A DNA stretch of 64,000 bases from positions 1-64,000 of the forward strand of contig JAHCHY010000001.1 in the NCBI GenBank assembly GCA_026129485.1, written 5' to 3'. The notes under the pieces are model-generated. The model made no database searches. It was not told the DNA's origin and saw only the letters and a list, made by a program, of their open reading frames with translations. The DNA is from Cyclobacteriaceae bacterium (GTDB lineage: Bacteria > Bacteroidota > Bacteroidia > Cytophagales > Cyclobacteriaceae). A program made the translations under genes and the position numbers. Below are positions 42,276 to 51,663 of the stretch, piece after piece; position 1 is the stretch's first letter; every line of letters starts with the position of its first letter.

Positions 42276-43580
42276 CTACTTCTTTTTGCTGTTCATAATC
42301 TCTTCTATCTCGTCCGCTTCAATCGGGATGTTGCTCATCAGGTCGAAACTCTTGGCTTTACCTATTACCACATTATTCTCTAACCGGATACCAAACCCTT
42401 CTTCTTTAATATAGATGCCGGGCTCAATCGTCCATACCGAACCAACCGCAACCTTAGCGTGCATATTGCCTACATCATGCACATCCAGCCCCAGCATGTG
42501 CGAGGTGCCATGATAAAAATACCTGCGGAATGCCGGGCTCTCCGCACTTTGGTTTTTGATGTCTGTCTTATTGATCAGCTTCAGCTTCAATAGCTCGGCC
42601 TCCATCAGTTTTTCAATCTCGTTCTGGTACTCGAAATAAACCACACCGGGCCTTAATAACTTCATGGCTTGCCGCTTGATGCGCAATACTGCATTATACA
42701 CTTCTTTCTGGCGTGGTGTAAACCGGCCGCTTACCGGAATAGTGCGCGTCATATCCGCATTGTAGTTCGCATACTCGGCCGCCACATCCAGCAAGATCAG
42801 ATCACCGGCATGGCATTGCCGGCTGTTTTCCACATAATGCAGAATCACATTGTTTGCACCTGACGCTATGATGGGTGTATAGGCAAAACCTTTTGAACCC
42901 AGTCGCTTAAACTCATGTATAAACTCCGCCTCGATCTCATATTCCATCACACCGGGGCGCACATATTCCAGCACTCTCCTGAAACCGCACTCCGTAATAT
43001 CACAAGCCTTTTGCATTAATTCTACCTCGCGCGGCTGCTTCACCCTGCGCAGTTCACCCATCAGCGGAGCGATTCTTTTATACTCATGCAATGGATAAGC
43101 TTTCTTGCACCAATCAATAAACCGCGCATCACGGCTTTGCACGACAACGTCTGAGCGATAATGTTCATTGGTATTGAGGTAAACCTGTTCCACACCACCC
43201 ATGGTAAGCATGTGGTGAAAAAGCTTTTCAAAGCCCGATATCCAAACCACCGTTTCAATACCTGAAATATCAGCCGCTTCCTTTTTGGTGAGCTTATGGC
43301 CTTCCCACTTTTCCAGCAGCTCATTGGGTTCACGCAAAAAAAGCACTTCGCGGTATTTCTTATCCGGGAAACCGGGACAAAGCACCAGCATGCTTTCTTC
43401 CTGGTGAATGCCGGTAAGGTAATACAAGTCGCTGTTCTGAATATACCCCAGTGTACCATCGGCATTGCTGGGCATAATATCGTTGGAATTAAGCACTGCA
43501 ATTGATCCGGGCTTTAGCTTACTGACTAATCGCCTGCGGTTGGAAATAAAAAATTCTTTGCCGATAGGTTCGTGTCGCAT
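42276..43580 (-). CDS. aminopeptidase P family protein (Xaa-Pro aminopeptidase)
   Basis: 434 aa: N-terminal creatinase-like domain, then the pita-bread peptidase domain with metal ligands in L-L-D-V-A-A-E-Y, N-A-D-M-T-R-T-I-P, H-G-T-S-H-M-L-G-L-D-V-H-D, the Glu in T-I-E-P-G-I-Y and E-N-N-V-V-I. It cuts the N-terminal residue before proline. Divergent from the fucosidase gene. Confidence 0.93.
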   Translation of the reverse strand: MRHEPIGKEFFISNRRRLVSKLKPGSIAVLNSNDIMPSNADGTLGYIQNSDLYYLTGIHQEESMLVLCPGFPDKKYREVLFLREPNELLEKWEGHKLTKKEAADISGIETVVWISGFEKLFHHMLTMGGVEQVYLNTNEHYRSDVVVQSRDARFIDWCKKAYPLHEYKRIAPLMGELRRVKQPREVELMQKACDITECGFRRVLEYVRPGVMEYEIEAEFIHEFKRLGSKGFAYTPIIASGANNVILHYVENSRQCHAGDLILLDVAAEYANYNADMTRTIPVSGRFTPRQKEVYNAVLRIKRQAMKLLRPGVVYFEYQNEIEKLMEAELLKLKLINKTDIKNQSAESPAFRRYFYHGTSHMLGLDVHDVGNMHAKVAVGSVWTIEPGIYIKEEGFGIRLENNVVIGKAKSFDLMSNIPIEADEIEEIMNSKKK

Positions 43581-43653
43581 GGTATAATATAAAAAGGCTT
43601 GATAAATCCGTTAAGTTCTGATAGATTTTGGAAAGTTATAAATACCGCTTCAC

Positions 43654-44961
43654 ATGAAAAAATTGTTGTCTGCTGTGGTCGTGCTTGCCACTACCCTATC
43701 CATAGCGCCAGCCCAGGAAAAGAAATACACACCAGCTCCTGAAAACCTGAAAAACCGCGAATGGTTCCAGGATGCCAAGTTTGGCCTGTTCATTCATTGG
43801 GGTGTTTACAGTGTGCTGGGCGATGGCGAATGGGTGATGAACAACCAGCAGATTCCGATTAAGACCTATGAAAAGCTTCCGGCCTTTTTTAACCCGGTCG
43901 ATTTCAACCCGGCCGAGTGGGTGCAAATGGCCAAAGATGCCGGCATGAAGTACATTACTATTACCAGCAAGCACCACGATGGGTTTGCCATGTTCGATTC
44001 AAAAGTTTCGGACTACAACATTGTAAAAAGCACTCCTTACGGGAAAGATGTGTTGAAGATGCTGGCCGATGAGTGTCGTAAACAGGGAATCCGGTTGTTT
44101 TTCTATCATTCGCAATTAGACTGGCGGCATCCGGATTACTTTCCGCGCGGCAATACCGGTGGAAATTATACCGGTCGTGAAGAAAAAGGCGACATGAACA
44201 GGTACCTCGATTACATGGATGCCCAGCTAACAGAGCTGCTCACCAACTATGGTGAAATTGGCGGTATCTGGTTTGATGGCATGTGGGATAAAAAAGATGC
44301 CGAATGGCGTTTGAATCAAACCTATTCACTGATACACAAGCTGCAGCCCGGCACACTGGTAGGCAGCAATCATCATGTTGCTCCGTACGAGGGCGAAGAC
44401 TTCCAGATGTTTGAAAAAGATTTACCCGGCCATAATACAACCGGCTTTGCCCCTGAACAAAAAGTAGGCGACCTTCCCAAAGAAATCTGCGAAACCATCA
44501 ATAACTCGTGGGGCTTTAACCTGCGCGATGACAAAAATAAAAGCATTAAAGACCTGATCCAGTACTTAGTTAAGGGAGCCGGTTACGATGCCAACCTGCT
44601 GCTGAACGTAGGCCCCATGCCCAACGGGAAAATTCAGCCGGAGCATGTTGCATTATTAAAACAAATGGGCGAATGGACACGGCAATATGGTGAAACAGTT
44701 TACGGTACCCGTGGCGGCCCGCTTACCCCGCGCGATTGGGGCGTAACCACGCAAAAAGGAAATAAAGTATATGTACACATTCTGAAATGGGCTGATGAAA
44801 CCCTAACGCTACCCAAGCTGGGCCGCAAGGTGGTAAGCGCCAGGCTCTTTATTGATAAAACACCGGTTAAGTTTGCAGAGAATGATTTCGGCCTGAGCAT
44901 AAAAGTACCGAAGGAGAAAATGAATGCGCTTGACACGGTGATTGAGCTGGAACTGAAATAA
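43654..44961 (+). CDS. alpha-L-fucosidase, glycoside hydrolase family 29
   Basis: 435 aa with signal peptide ending A-P-A-Q. GH29 features: W-F-Q-D-A-K-F-G-L-F-I-H-W-G-V-Y, T-S-K-H-H-D-G-F-A-M-F, and the nucleophile Asp in G-G-I-W-F-D-G-M-W. It acts on fucosylated glycans in the periplasm or outside. The stop overlaps an ATG frame of the next lipoprotein gene. Confidence 0.94.
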   Translation: MKKLLSAVVVLATTLSIAPAQEKKYTPAPENLKNREWFQDAKFGLFIHWGVYSVLGDGEWVMNNQQIPIKTYEKLPAFFNPVDFNPAEWVQMAKDAGMKYITITSKHHDGFAMFDSKVSDYNIVKSTPYGKDVLKMLADECRKQGIRLFFYHSQLDWRHPDYFPRGNTGGNYTGREEKGDMNRYLDYMDAQLTELLTNYGEIGGIWFDGMWDKKDAEWRLNQTYSLIHKLQPGTLVGSNHHVAPYEGEDFQMFEKDLPGHNTTGFAPEQKVGDLPKEICETINNSWGFNLRDDKNKSIKDLIQYLVKGAGYDANLLLNVGPMPNGKIQPEHVALLKQMGEWTRQYGETVYGTRGGPLTPRDWGVTTQKGNKVYVHILKWADETLTLPKLGRKVVSARLFIDKTPVKFAENDFGLSIKVPKEKMNALDTVIELELK

Positions 44962-45002
44962 TGATTACCAATCCACAAACCTATAACCTTAAAACACAAA
45001 CC

Positions 45003-45533
45003 ATGAAAAAAGTATCATTCTTCATTCTCTGCTCTGTCATCCTTTTTTCCTGCGGACCGGCAGCCGATAAATTGCCTTCCGCCCCGGCCGATGTCGCTTC
45101 CGTAGCAACCCTTGTAAAGGGGAAAAAATTTTCTGTTAAGAAAGTCGGGCTCACCTCCGCTATTCCTTCTCCGGGTAGTAATACCTCCATTCAATGGATT
45201 GATCCGGCTGCCGCCCAAGGCTTTGAAAAAGATGCTGTGGAAGCATTAACGAAGTTCACGGTTGAGTTTCTGAATGATACCAGTGCCGTGATTGTATCCG
45301 GTGAGAAAAGATTTGAAGGAACTTATGCCGTTGATGATACTATGGATGAATATGACAAGGAAGAAGGCATAAAAATCCGGTTAACCTATGTTGATCCGGA
45401 TATGAGCTTTGGTTCGGAACCGATGGAAATTACCTACACCTATCCTGTAAAAGGAGCTGCCGACAATAAATTACTCCTGCAGTTTCCCAGAAGCATTAAC
45501 CGCCAGCCGGTAGTAGGATTATTAAGTGAGTAG
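45003..45533 (+). CDS. lipoprotein of unknown function
   Basis: 176 aa from 45003: K-K-V-S-F-F-I-L-C-S-V-I-L-F-S-C is a lipoprotein signal. The mature part is a beta-rich domain, as in lipocalin-like or META-type lipoproteins (F-E-G-T-Y-A-V-D-D-T-M-D). A longer frame from 44961 overlaps the fucosidase stop and adds 14 residues before the signal; less likely. Confidence 0.7.
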   Translation: MKKVSFFILCSVILFSCGPAADKLPSAPADVASVATLVKGKKFSVKKVGLTSAIPSPGSNTSIQWIDPAAAQGFEKDAVEALTKFTVEFLNDTSAVIVSGEKRFEGTYAVDDTMDEYDKEEGIKIRLTYVDPDMSFGSEPMEITYTYPVKGAADNKLLLQFPRSINRQPVVGLLSE

Positions 45534-45552
45534 CCCGTTGGGGTTACTCACT
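45525..45552. terminator. hairpin spanning both convergent stop codons
   Basis: AGTGAGTA (45525-45532) pairs with TACTCACT (45545-45552). The stem includes the stop regions of the lipoprotein gene and of the DUF4199 gene. No T run follows, so termination activity is uncertain. Confidence 0.35.
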
Positions 45553-46018
45553 TACTCTCACCCTGCGGCTCATTCACATCATCGGTATTTACGTAGTTAA
45601 TAATGATGAACGTGAACAAAAGTCCCGAAAAAAGTCCTTCCAGTGCTACCATAAAGGCAGTAATGTAAGGATTAAGATAGCGGCCCATAGGCTCTTTGGT
45701 AATAATGTCCTGCATAAAAGCAGCATCTACCGACAGGTAAGCAAAAAGGAATAACGCAAAAATAACAGACGAAACCGCACCTGTGGCCACGCCTGTAACC
45801 AGCGCACGGAAATAATTCATGTGCTCGTCATGCGTTTCCCTGAATTTCTTTAATGCAAAATAAATGCCTCCCACCTGGATAAATACATTGAGGAAGCGGA
45901 GCTCATAAATGTGCGCCAGGCCTGCAACTTTCATCAGCATAAAAAAAACAACCAGGCCACCCGCAATTTTTAACCCGTAATTTTCGGGGATACGATTAGG
46001 ATTAGTGAACAGACTCAT
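45548..46018 (-). CDS. DUF4199-family membrane protein
   Basis: 156 aa with four membrane helices (for example I-A-G-G-L-V-V-F-F-M-L-M-K-V and A-V-S-S-V-I-F-A-L-F-L-F). The end of helix 2 F-R-E-T-H-D-E-H-M-N-Y-F-R-A-L-V-T-G fits DUF4199, common in Bacteroidota and of unknown function. Confidence 0.78.
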   Translation of the reverse strand: MSLFTNPNRIPENYGLKIAGGLVVFFMLMKVAGLAHIYELRFLNVFIQVGGIYFALKKFRETHDEHMNYFRALVTGVATGAVSSVIFALFLFAYLSVDAAFMQDIITKEPMGRYLNPYITAFMVALEGLFSGLLFTFIIINYVNTDDVNEPQGESK

Positions 46019-46150
46019 GAGTAAAAGGGTTAGTGTGAATAATCTAATGTTCGAATTTTTTAAGAGATAAACAACCTTTTATATGCCTTAATATTTGAAT
46101 ACCTTCGAAGTGGCTTAAAAAACTATCCCGAAACTAAAACGCAGGCATGT

Positions 46151-47149
46151 ATGGTTAAGAAAATCTTATTGTTCCTGGCAGGGCTTATAGTGGTCTTGCT
46201 GCTGATCGGCTTTGTGCTTCCGGCCAAACTGGAGGTTTCGAAAAGCGTTTCAATAAACGCCCCCGCAGGGGCCGTGTTTGAAGAAATCAACGACCTGAAA
46301 CGGTGGGAAACCTGGCAGTACTGGAACACGCTGGACCCTGACATGAAAATTACCTACAGCGAAAACACAGTAGGTAAGGGTGCTTCCTATAGCTGGGATG
46401 GACCTAAGCTGGGCGCAGGCAACTTGGCGCTTGATGAAAGTATTCCCGGTAAATCCATTTCCATTAAGATGGACTTTGGCGGCAGCCCGGCCAGCGGAGT
46501 CTATTCGCTGGAGCCCGATGGCGAAAACACCAAACTAAATCTCAACTTTTACAACGATGCGGGAATGAATCCCATCGATCGATGGATAAATGTATTCATG
46601 AAAGGCGAAATTGAAAAATCGTTTGATTATGCCGGTGAAAAAATCAAAAGCATTGCCGAAGCCAAGCCGAAATTCACGTATGAAATTACCGAAGAAAACC
46701 TGCCTGCCATAAGCTATGTTGGGTTGATGCATACCATGAGCCCGCAAGACCCGGCTGCCATAAGCGCCCAGATGGCAAAGATGTATGGCGAGTTGGAAAC
46801 TATGCTAAAGAAAGCCAAAGTTGAAGTTACGGGTTATCCTTTCGCGCTCTATCCTGCCTATACCGAAGAATCGATGGATATGATTTGCGCCCTGCCCGTA
46901 GCGACCGATGCTAAATTACCGGCCAGATACAAAGTTGAAACTACGAGCAGTGGCAGCGCCATAAAGGGAATTTATAAAGGCGATTATAACGACCTGATGG
47001 CCCTTCACCTGGAGCTTGACCAGTACCTGCAATACAAAGGACTTACGATGAATGGCGCCCCGATGGAAGTTTATGTAACCGACCCGATGCTGGAAAAAGA
47101 TACTTCAAAGTGGATAACCGAAATCTATTATCCTGTAAAGAAAAATTAA
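46151..47149 (+). CDS. SRPBCC-family protein with C-terminal GyrI-like domain
   Basis: 332 aa: one N-terminal membrane helix (I-L-L-F-L-A-G-L-I-V-V-L-L-L-I-G), an SRPBCC ligand-binding domain (S-I-N-A-P-A-G-A-V-F-E-E-I-N-D-L-K-R-W) to about residue 160, then a GyrI/effector-binding-like domain (Y-V-G-L-M-H-T-M ... Y-P-V-K). Probably binds a small hydrophobic ligand; unknown role. Confidence 0.8.
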   Translation: MVKKILLFLAGLIVVLLLIGFVLPAKLEVSKSVSINAPAGAVFEEINDLKRWETWQYWNTLDPDMKITYSENTVGKGASYSWDGPKLGAGNLALDESIPGKSISIKMDFGGSPASGVYSLEPDGENTKLNLNFYNDAGMNPIDRWINVFMKGEIEKSFDYAGEKIKSIAEAKPKFTYEITEENLPAISYVGLMHTMSPQDPAAISAQMAKMYGELETMLKKAKVEVTGYPFALYPAYTEESMDMICALPVATDAKLPARYKVETTSSGSAIKGIYKGDYNDLMALHLELDQYLQYKGLTMNGAPMEVYVTDPMLEKDTSKWITEIYYPVKKN

Positions 47150-47187
47150 TGCAGGCATACAGGCGGTTAGGCGTCTGACTACCTAAA

Positions 47188-47475
47188 ATGACCTTATCAG
47201 AATTCAAATTATCACTTAAAGAACAGCAGCCTCCGCAGGTTGCTGTTCTTTTACAAGCCCTCTGGTACGATGCCAAAGGCGATTGGGAAAAAGCCCACAA
47301 CCTGGCGCAGGATGTGCACACAGCGGATGGTTCATGGATACACGCTTACCTGCATCGCAAGGAAGGCGATACCGGCAACGCGCAATACTGGTATTATCGT
47401 GCTAACCGTAAAATGCCGAAGCAAACGCTGGAGGAAGAATGGGAATTTATAGCGGGTGAGTTGTTAAATTCTTAA
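47188..47475 (+). CDS. small conserved protein of unknown function
   Basis: 95 aa, soluble, with two helices that resemble a TPR-like pair (A-L-W-Y-D-A-K-G-D-W-E-K-A-H-N-L-A-Q and W-I-H-A-Y-L-H-R-K-E-G-D). The block H-R-K-E-G-D-x-x-N-A-x-Y-W-Y is frequent in Bacteroidota and Proteobacteria small proteins. Convergent with, and overlapping by 4 bp, the next gene. Confidence 0.72.
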   Translation: MTLSEFKLSLKEQQPPQVAVLLQALWYDAKGDWEKAHNLAQDVHTADGSWIHAYLHRKEGDTGNAQYWYYRANRKMPKQTLEEEWEFIAGELLNS

Positions 47476-48146
47476 TCAACGGGCATTTTGAGAGCGCCTA
47501 AATATGGAAAAACAGTCAGGCTACCATTCTTATAAGTTTTTATCATGCAAAACATTCTTTTCTCAAAAAAGAACAATTGAATGAGTTGCTCGGTCTGAAG
47601 GATTTGATCTATTTGATAAGGAACCAAAGCATCTCCATCAATTTCCTCAACTTTCAAATTATCTTTTACAAATTTAGCAAGGTCATCTTCTAATTGGTTC
47701 TCATCTACATGCTCAGTTAATAAAACTGTGCAGTAAGTTGTTAGTGTTATCGGATGATTATTCTCTGTTTTTAAATCTAACTCCGTTACCCATTTAAAAT
47801 TTATCGTCTTAAATTTTTCAAAGTGTGGTTTCTTTTTAGAGCCAATTATTGCGGGATTATAAAATGTTCGTTTTTCAATTCTAAAGATTAGGGTATCTTC
47901 ATATAGTGACCATAACCCGATTTCTTTAGCATCCGAACTCGGAGCAACATCAGTAAACTGACCAAATTTCAGGCTATAATCTCTGTTAACTTTCCAATAA
48001 GATCCCCCAAGCCCACTCGTTCTAAAGTACTTACCTATATAAAATTCAGAGGTCTTGGGCAGTTTATCAATGCGTATATCCGGATGAATCTGTCCATATC
48101 CTGATACAGTCATTATCATGACCAGAATAATAAAAGCTACCTTCAT
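47472..48146 (-). CDS. secreted protein of unknown function
   Basis: 224 aa with signal peptide (V-A-F-I-I-L-V-M-I-M-T-V-S-G-Y-G). No domain recognised; beta-rich with a region reminiscent of lipocalin-like sensors (W-S-L-Y-E-D-T-L-I-F-R-I-E). The gene is noticeably more AT-rich than its neighbours, which may mean recent acquisition. Confidence 0.6.
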   Translation of the reverse strand: MKVAFIILVMIMTVSGYGQIHPDIRIDKLPKTSEFYIGKYFRTSGLGGSYWKVNRDYSLKFGQFTDVAPSSDAKEIGLWSLYEDTLIFRIEKRTFYNPAIIGSKKKPHFEKFKTINFKWVTELDLKTENNHPITLTTYCTVLLTEHVDENQLEDDLAKFVKDNLKVEEIDGDALVPYQIDQILQTEQLIQLFFFEKRMFCMIKTYKNGSLTVFPYLGALKMPVD

Positions 48147-48202
48147 CTGTAATCGCTATTTGTCTGATCCGTTTAATCTGACACTCTATTTCAGTTTACC
48201 CA

Positions 48203-49555
48203 TCAATAGCTAAATCCCAACTCCCTCAACCCATCCTGCACCTCGGGGCAGCTCATAAACAGCTCCCACAACAAGCCGGTACGGTAGTTCTCCATCATCA
48301 CCACGATAGGCCCCTGGTCGATGGCTAAGTAGCGCGGCAAATACCAGTTCTCGTGCTCGCTGAATGCATCGTAAAAGCCATACTCACCAAAAATCTTATC
48401 GCCCAACTCAAAATAAAAATGCTTCATGGCGGCCATGCTTTGTTCAGGTGTGTACGGGAAAGAAGACAGTGCTGCTGTAGGTGTGATCACACCCCGGTCT
48501 TCTCCGGGACTATGCGCGGCATAACCCTTCACGGAATAGCTGGCGGTAAGTCCCCAGTTATCCTTACCATACCCTTTATAGCCTTTCGGGTTTTCTACAC
48601 AGTACTGATAATTGATCAGCGTATGGTTTACATTATGCTGCCAGTAATCGGCATACTGGTCTTTAAGCTTGCGCGGATCCAAACCTAAAAAAGAATAATG
48701 CGACCAGAACAACGGCCCGCCAAACTGTTGCGCCCCGTTATGCTTCAGGTCGAGGTGATAGCCATATTGCTGATGCGTGGAATCGTTTTTCATTTTACCG
48801 CCACGTGCCCAGCCTTCATGATACGCTACGGCAGGCACCTTATGCGTAGGCGATGAAGCAGCTAATACATAAGTAATCAAACACTCATTATATCCTTCCA
48901 ACGCAAAATTCATTTTCCACTCCTTGTCTGGCGACCAGTGCCAGTACAATACGTTCTTTCCGCCCCTGCGATACCAGTCCCATTCCACTTCGCGCCAAAG
49001 CTTATCGATATGTGCTGCCAATGCTTTTTCACGATCATCGCCATCCTTAAAATACTGGCGCACACACAGCAAACCCTGAATCAGGTAAGCGCTTTCTACC
49101 AAATCGCCACCATCATCATTCGGGCTAAAAGGCTTTACTTCCCCGGTTTCGCCATTCATCCAATGCGGCCATACTCCCTTAAAGCGATCTGCTTTCTCCA
49201 AAAAGGCTACAAGCTTTTCAAGATGCGCCACGCCTTCCTCGCGGGTAATAAACCCGCGCTCAATACCTACCAGGATAGCCATTACGCCAAAGCCGGTTCC
49301 CCCGCTGGTGATAATGTGCTTGTCGTTTTGCGGATATATATTGTCGGAATGAAAACGCTCACGCGCACCACCCGATACGGGTTCGGCTCCATCCCAGAAA
49401 TACTGAAAAGTTTTGTACTGCACCAACGTAAAAAGTGAATCATCGCTGATCCGGCCTTCAGCAACATCTTCAGCTTGCTTACTTGAAGTACAGGCGCTGG
49501 CCACCAATACCAGACCTGCAAACAACAATGAAGTTCTAATTTTCGGTAGATTCAT
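48203..49555 (-). CDS. glucoamylase-like lipoprotein (PF10091 type, GH144-like)
   Basis: 450 aa from the ATG at 49555, giving a lipoprotein signal (S-L-L-F-A-G-L-V-L-V-A-S-A-C). Family features: Y-K-T-F-Q-Y-F-W-D-G-A-E-P, T-S-G-G-T-G-F-G, D-L-V-E-S-A-Y-L-I-Q-G-L-L and L-Y-W-H-W-S-P. Relatives act on beta-1,2-glucans. A longer frame from 49642 overlaps more of the upstream gene; 49555 leaves a 20-bp overlap. Confidence 0.85.
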   Translation of the reverse strand: MNLPKIRTSLLFAGLVLVASACTSSKQAEDVAEGRISDDSLFTLVQYKTFQYFWDGAEPVSGGARERFHSDNIYPQNDKHIITSGGTGFGVMAILVGIERGFITREEGVAHLEKLVAFLEKADRFKGVWPHWMNGETGEVKPFSPNDDGGDLVESAYLIQGLLCVRQYFKDGDDREKALAAHIDKLWREVEWDWYRRGGKNVLYWHWSPDKEWKMNFALEGYNECLITYVLAASSPTHKVPAVAYHEGWARGGKMKNDSTHQQYGYHLDLKHNGAQQFGGPLFWSHYSFLGLDPRKLKDQYADYWQHNVNHTLINYQYCVENPKGYKGYGKDNWGLTASYSVKGYAAHSPGEDRGVITPTAALSSFPYTPEQSMAAMKHFYFELGDKIFGEYGFYDAFSEHENWYLPRYLAIDQGPIVVMMENYRTGLLWELFMSCPEVQDGLRELGFSY

Positions 49556-50507
49556 GACTTCTGGATTTAATGGTTTGCTCACGCCAAAGTAGTAATTCCT
49601 GCTTTCTCTTTTCCAATTCTTCTTCGGACGGTCTGTAATCAATCAGCTTTTTCAAATCAGGCTGGCCGGCATCAACCCATGCCGTGTACCAGGCATCGCC
49701 CGTGTGCTTCACACTGTTGCGAAACAAACGCTCCACCATTCCATTTAACATGCGATGATACTTTTGAGCATACTCCTGTCCATACACTTTTACCGTTTGC
49801 CTGCCTTTTGTTTCAAACGTAAAACGATCGCTTTCCCGTGCTAACTGCTGTTCAAAACGAAGCACTGAATCAACCGCAAGGTGCGATTGCACGATAATAT
49901 CCCAGGCTGCCTGCTGAACATCGGGCCAATAGGTTGCCGGGCCTACGTAAAGATCATACTGCTCGTAAAACAATTCCGGCAGGCGCGATTCCCAGAAACC
50001 ATGAATACCCACCTGATTGGTAAGCTGGCCATCGTAATTCCGGGTGGTATGCAACGGCACATGCGCATCGGCCACATAGTGCCCCAGGTCAGCCGAAAGA
50101 CGAAGTATCCTTTCCGGATCGTTGATCAGAAATGCCTCTTTCAATTGCAGGTATACGCGGTAAATGTGCCAGGGCAAAACACCCTTTGCGTTAAGCGAGT
50201 CTTCGCCATACTTTTCCACAGCCTGGTTCCAGTAGCGGGGTAGTTTGTACAGCGCACTATCACCGTAATCATCCAGGTCGATATAATGACGCGGGGCTTC
50301 GTTTGCCACCACATACCTCCTGCGATCCGGGTTAACCGCAGCTTCGGTTAAGTAATCGATGTTTTTCTTATAGAAACCGGCCATAGGGGCCGGCAGGGTA
50401 AAAACGGCCATCCGGTTAATCTTCTTATGCGCAAAAAAGCCCCACCTGAAGCCCATCAGAACCAGGCAAAAAAGGCTTGCAAACCACAAAATTGTCCGTT
50501 TTTGCAT
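49536..50507 (-). CDS. zinc-dependent phospholipase C / S1-P1 nuclease-fold protein
   Basis: 323 aa from the ATG at 50507 with a signal peptide. Histidines and aspartates of the three-zinc site are visible: W-G-F-F-A-H-K-K-I-N (Trp1-like plus His), P-R-H-Y-I-D-L-D-D-Y-G, L-G-H-Y-V-A-D-A-H-V-P-L-H-T-T, and G-I-H-G-F-W-E. It is probably exported and membrane-bound. It precedes the glucoamylase-like gene with overlap. Confidence 0.8.
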   Translation of the reverse strand: MQKRTILWFASLFCLVLMGFRWGFFAHKKINRMAVFTLPAPMAGFYKKNIDYLTEAAVNPDRRRYVVANEAPRHYIDLDDYGDSALYKLPRYWNQAVEKYGEDSLNAKGVLPWHIYRVYLQLKEAFLINDPERILRLSADLGHYVADAHVPLHTTRNYDGQLTNQVGIHGFWESRLPELFYEQYDLYVGPATYWPDVQQAAWDIIVQSHLAVDSVLRFEQQLARESDRFTFETKGRQTVKVYGQEYAQKYHRMLNGMVERLFRNSVKHTGDAWYTAWVDAGQPDLKKLIDYRPSEEELEKRKQELLLWREQTIKSRSHESTEN

Positions 50508-50598
50508 GTCTATAAAGATATTCAAAGTGATTGGAGTAGCTGTATTTGCATTTCCGATTATTGCGCTTATTTTTGCAGTCCGTTTTGAAAAAAGCATT

Positions 50599-50853
50599 AT
50601 GGCAAATCATAAATCAGCAGAGAAAAGAATCCGGGCAAACGAAGCAAAGCGTGTGAGAAACCGCTACCAAGCTAAATCAACCCGTACCCAGATCAAGAAA
50701 TTAACAAACACTACTGATAAGAACGAGGCGCAGTCCCTTCTTAAGGAAGTTTCGTCCATGCTTGATAAGCTCGCCAAGAAGAACATCATTCACTGGAAAA
50801 AGGCGGCTAACCAGAAATCTCAGCTAACCAAGCGCGTAAACGCTTTAGCTTAA
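50599..50853 (+). CDS. rpsT: 30S ribosomal protein S20
   Basis: 84 aa, M-A-N-H-K-S-A-E-K-R-I-R start and helical basic body typical of S20, which binds 16S rRNA. An in-frame frame from 50506 would add 31 hydrophobic residues unlike S20, so the ATG at 50599 is used. A strong terminator follows. Confidence 0.96.
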   Translation: MANHKSAEKRIRANEAKRVRNRYQAKSTRTQIKKLTNTTDKNEAQSLLKEVSSMLDKLAKKNIIHWKKAANQKSQLTKRVNALA

Positions 50854-50878
50854 TAGCCGATACAGAAGTATTATTTTT

Positions 50879-50910
50879 CCCTCACCGGCTGGCCGGTGAG
50901 GGTTTTTTTT
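50879..50910 (+). terminator. rho-independent terminator after rpsT
   Basis: CCCTCACCGGC (50879-50889) pairs with GCCGGTGAGGG (50892-50902), followed by eight T. A very strong stem. Confidence 0.96.
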
Positions 50911-50951
50911 ATGCTTTTTAAAAGGCATAATAAAACAATACCTTCGGTGCT

Positions 50952-51653
50952 GTGAAAATCGAAGACAGCAAACCCCTCAATATCCGCGAGTGGTCGCCCG
51001 AGGACAGGCCCCGGGAAAAACTTTTGCTTAAAGGCACCACAGCCCTGAGCGAAGCCGAGCTGGTTGCCATCCTGATCGGGTCGGGCACAACCAAAACCAC
51101 TGCCGTGGAATTAGCTAAGAAAGTGTTATTGCTTGGCAGAAACAACCTGAACGAATTAGCACGCCTAAGCGTAAAGGATCTGATGAAGATCAAAGGCATA
51201 GGCGAAGCCAAAGCCATTACTATTGTAGCTGCCCTTGAGCTTGGCCGCAGGCGAAAAACACAAGACACGGAAGAGAAACCTAAAATAAGCACCTCGAAAG
51301 ATGCGTTTGACCTGATACAAGGCGAGCTGATGGATTTATTGCACGAAGAGTTTTGGGTGCTGCTGCTGAACCGGACAAACCAGGTAGTAAAAAAGAAGCG
51401 TATAAGCGAAGGCGGGGTTTCCGGTACGGTGGCCGATCCGAAAATAATCTATAAGCTGGCTCTGGAAGACCTGGCCAGCGGTGTGATTGTAGCCCATAAC
51501 CATCCATCGGGAAACCTGAAACCCAGCCAGAGCGACATAGACCTTACCCACAAGCTAAAAGAAGCCGGGCGCATGCTCGAAATCCAACTGCTTGACCACC
51601 TGATTATTGCTAACCAGAAATATTTTAGTTTTGCAGATGAAGGGTTGATATAA
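50952..51653 (+). CDS. radC: RadC family JAB-domain protein
   Basis: 233 aa: helix-hairpin-helix part (L-M-K-I-K-G-I-G-E-A-K-A), then a JAMM metalloprotease-like site (V-I-V-A-H-N-H-P-S-G-N ... S-D-I-D). Role in DNA repair is doubtful in this family. The start codon is GTG at 50952; no ATG precedes the conserved I-R-E-W-S-P-E-D-R-P. Confidence 0.93.
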   Translation: MKIEDSKPLNIREWSPEDRPREKLLLKGTTALSEAELVAILIGSGTTKTTAVELAKKVLLLGRNNLNELARLSVKDLMKIKGIGEAKAITIVAALELGRRRKTQDTEEKPKISTSKDAFDLIQGELMDLLHEEFWVLLLNRTNQVVKKKRISEGGVSGTVADPKIIYKLALEDLASGVIVAHNHPSGNLKPSQSDIDLTHKLKEAGRMLEIQLLDHLIIANQKYFSFADEGLI

Positions 51654-51663
51654 TCAGGATGAA

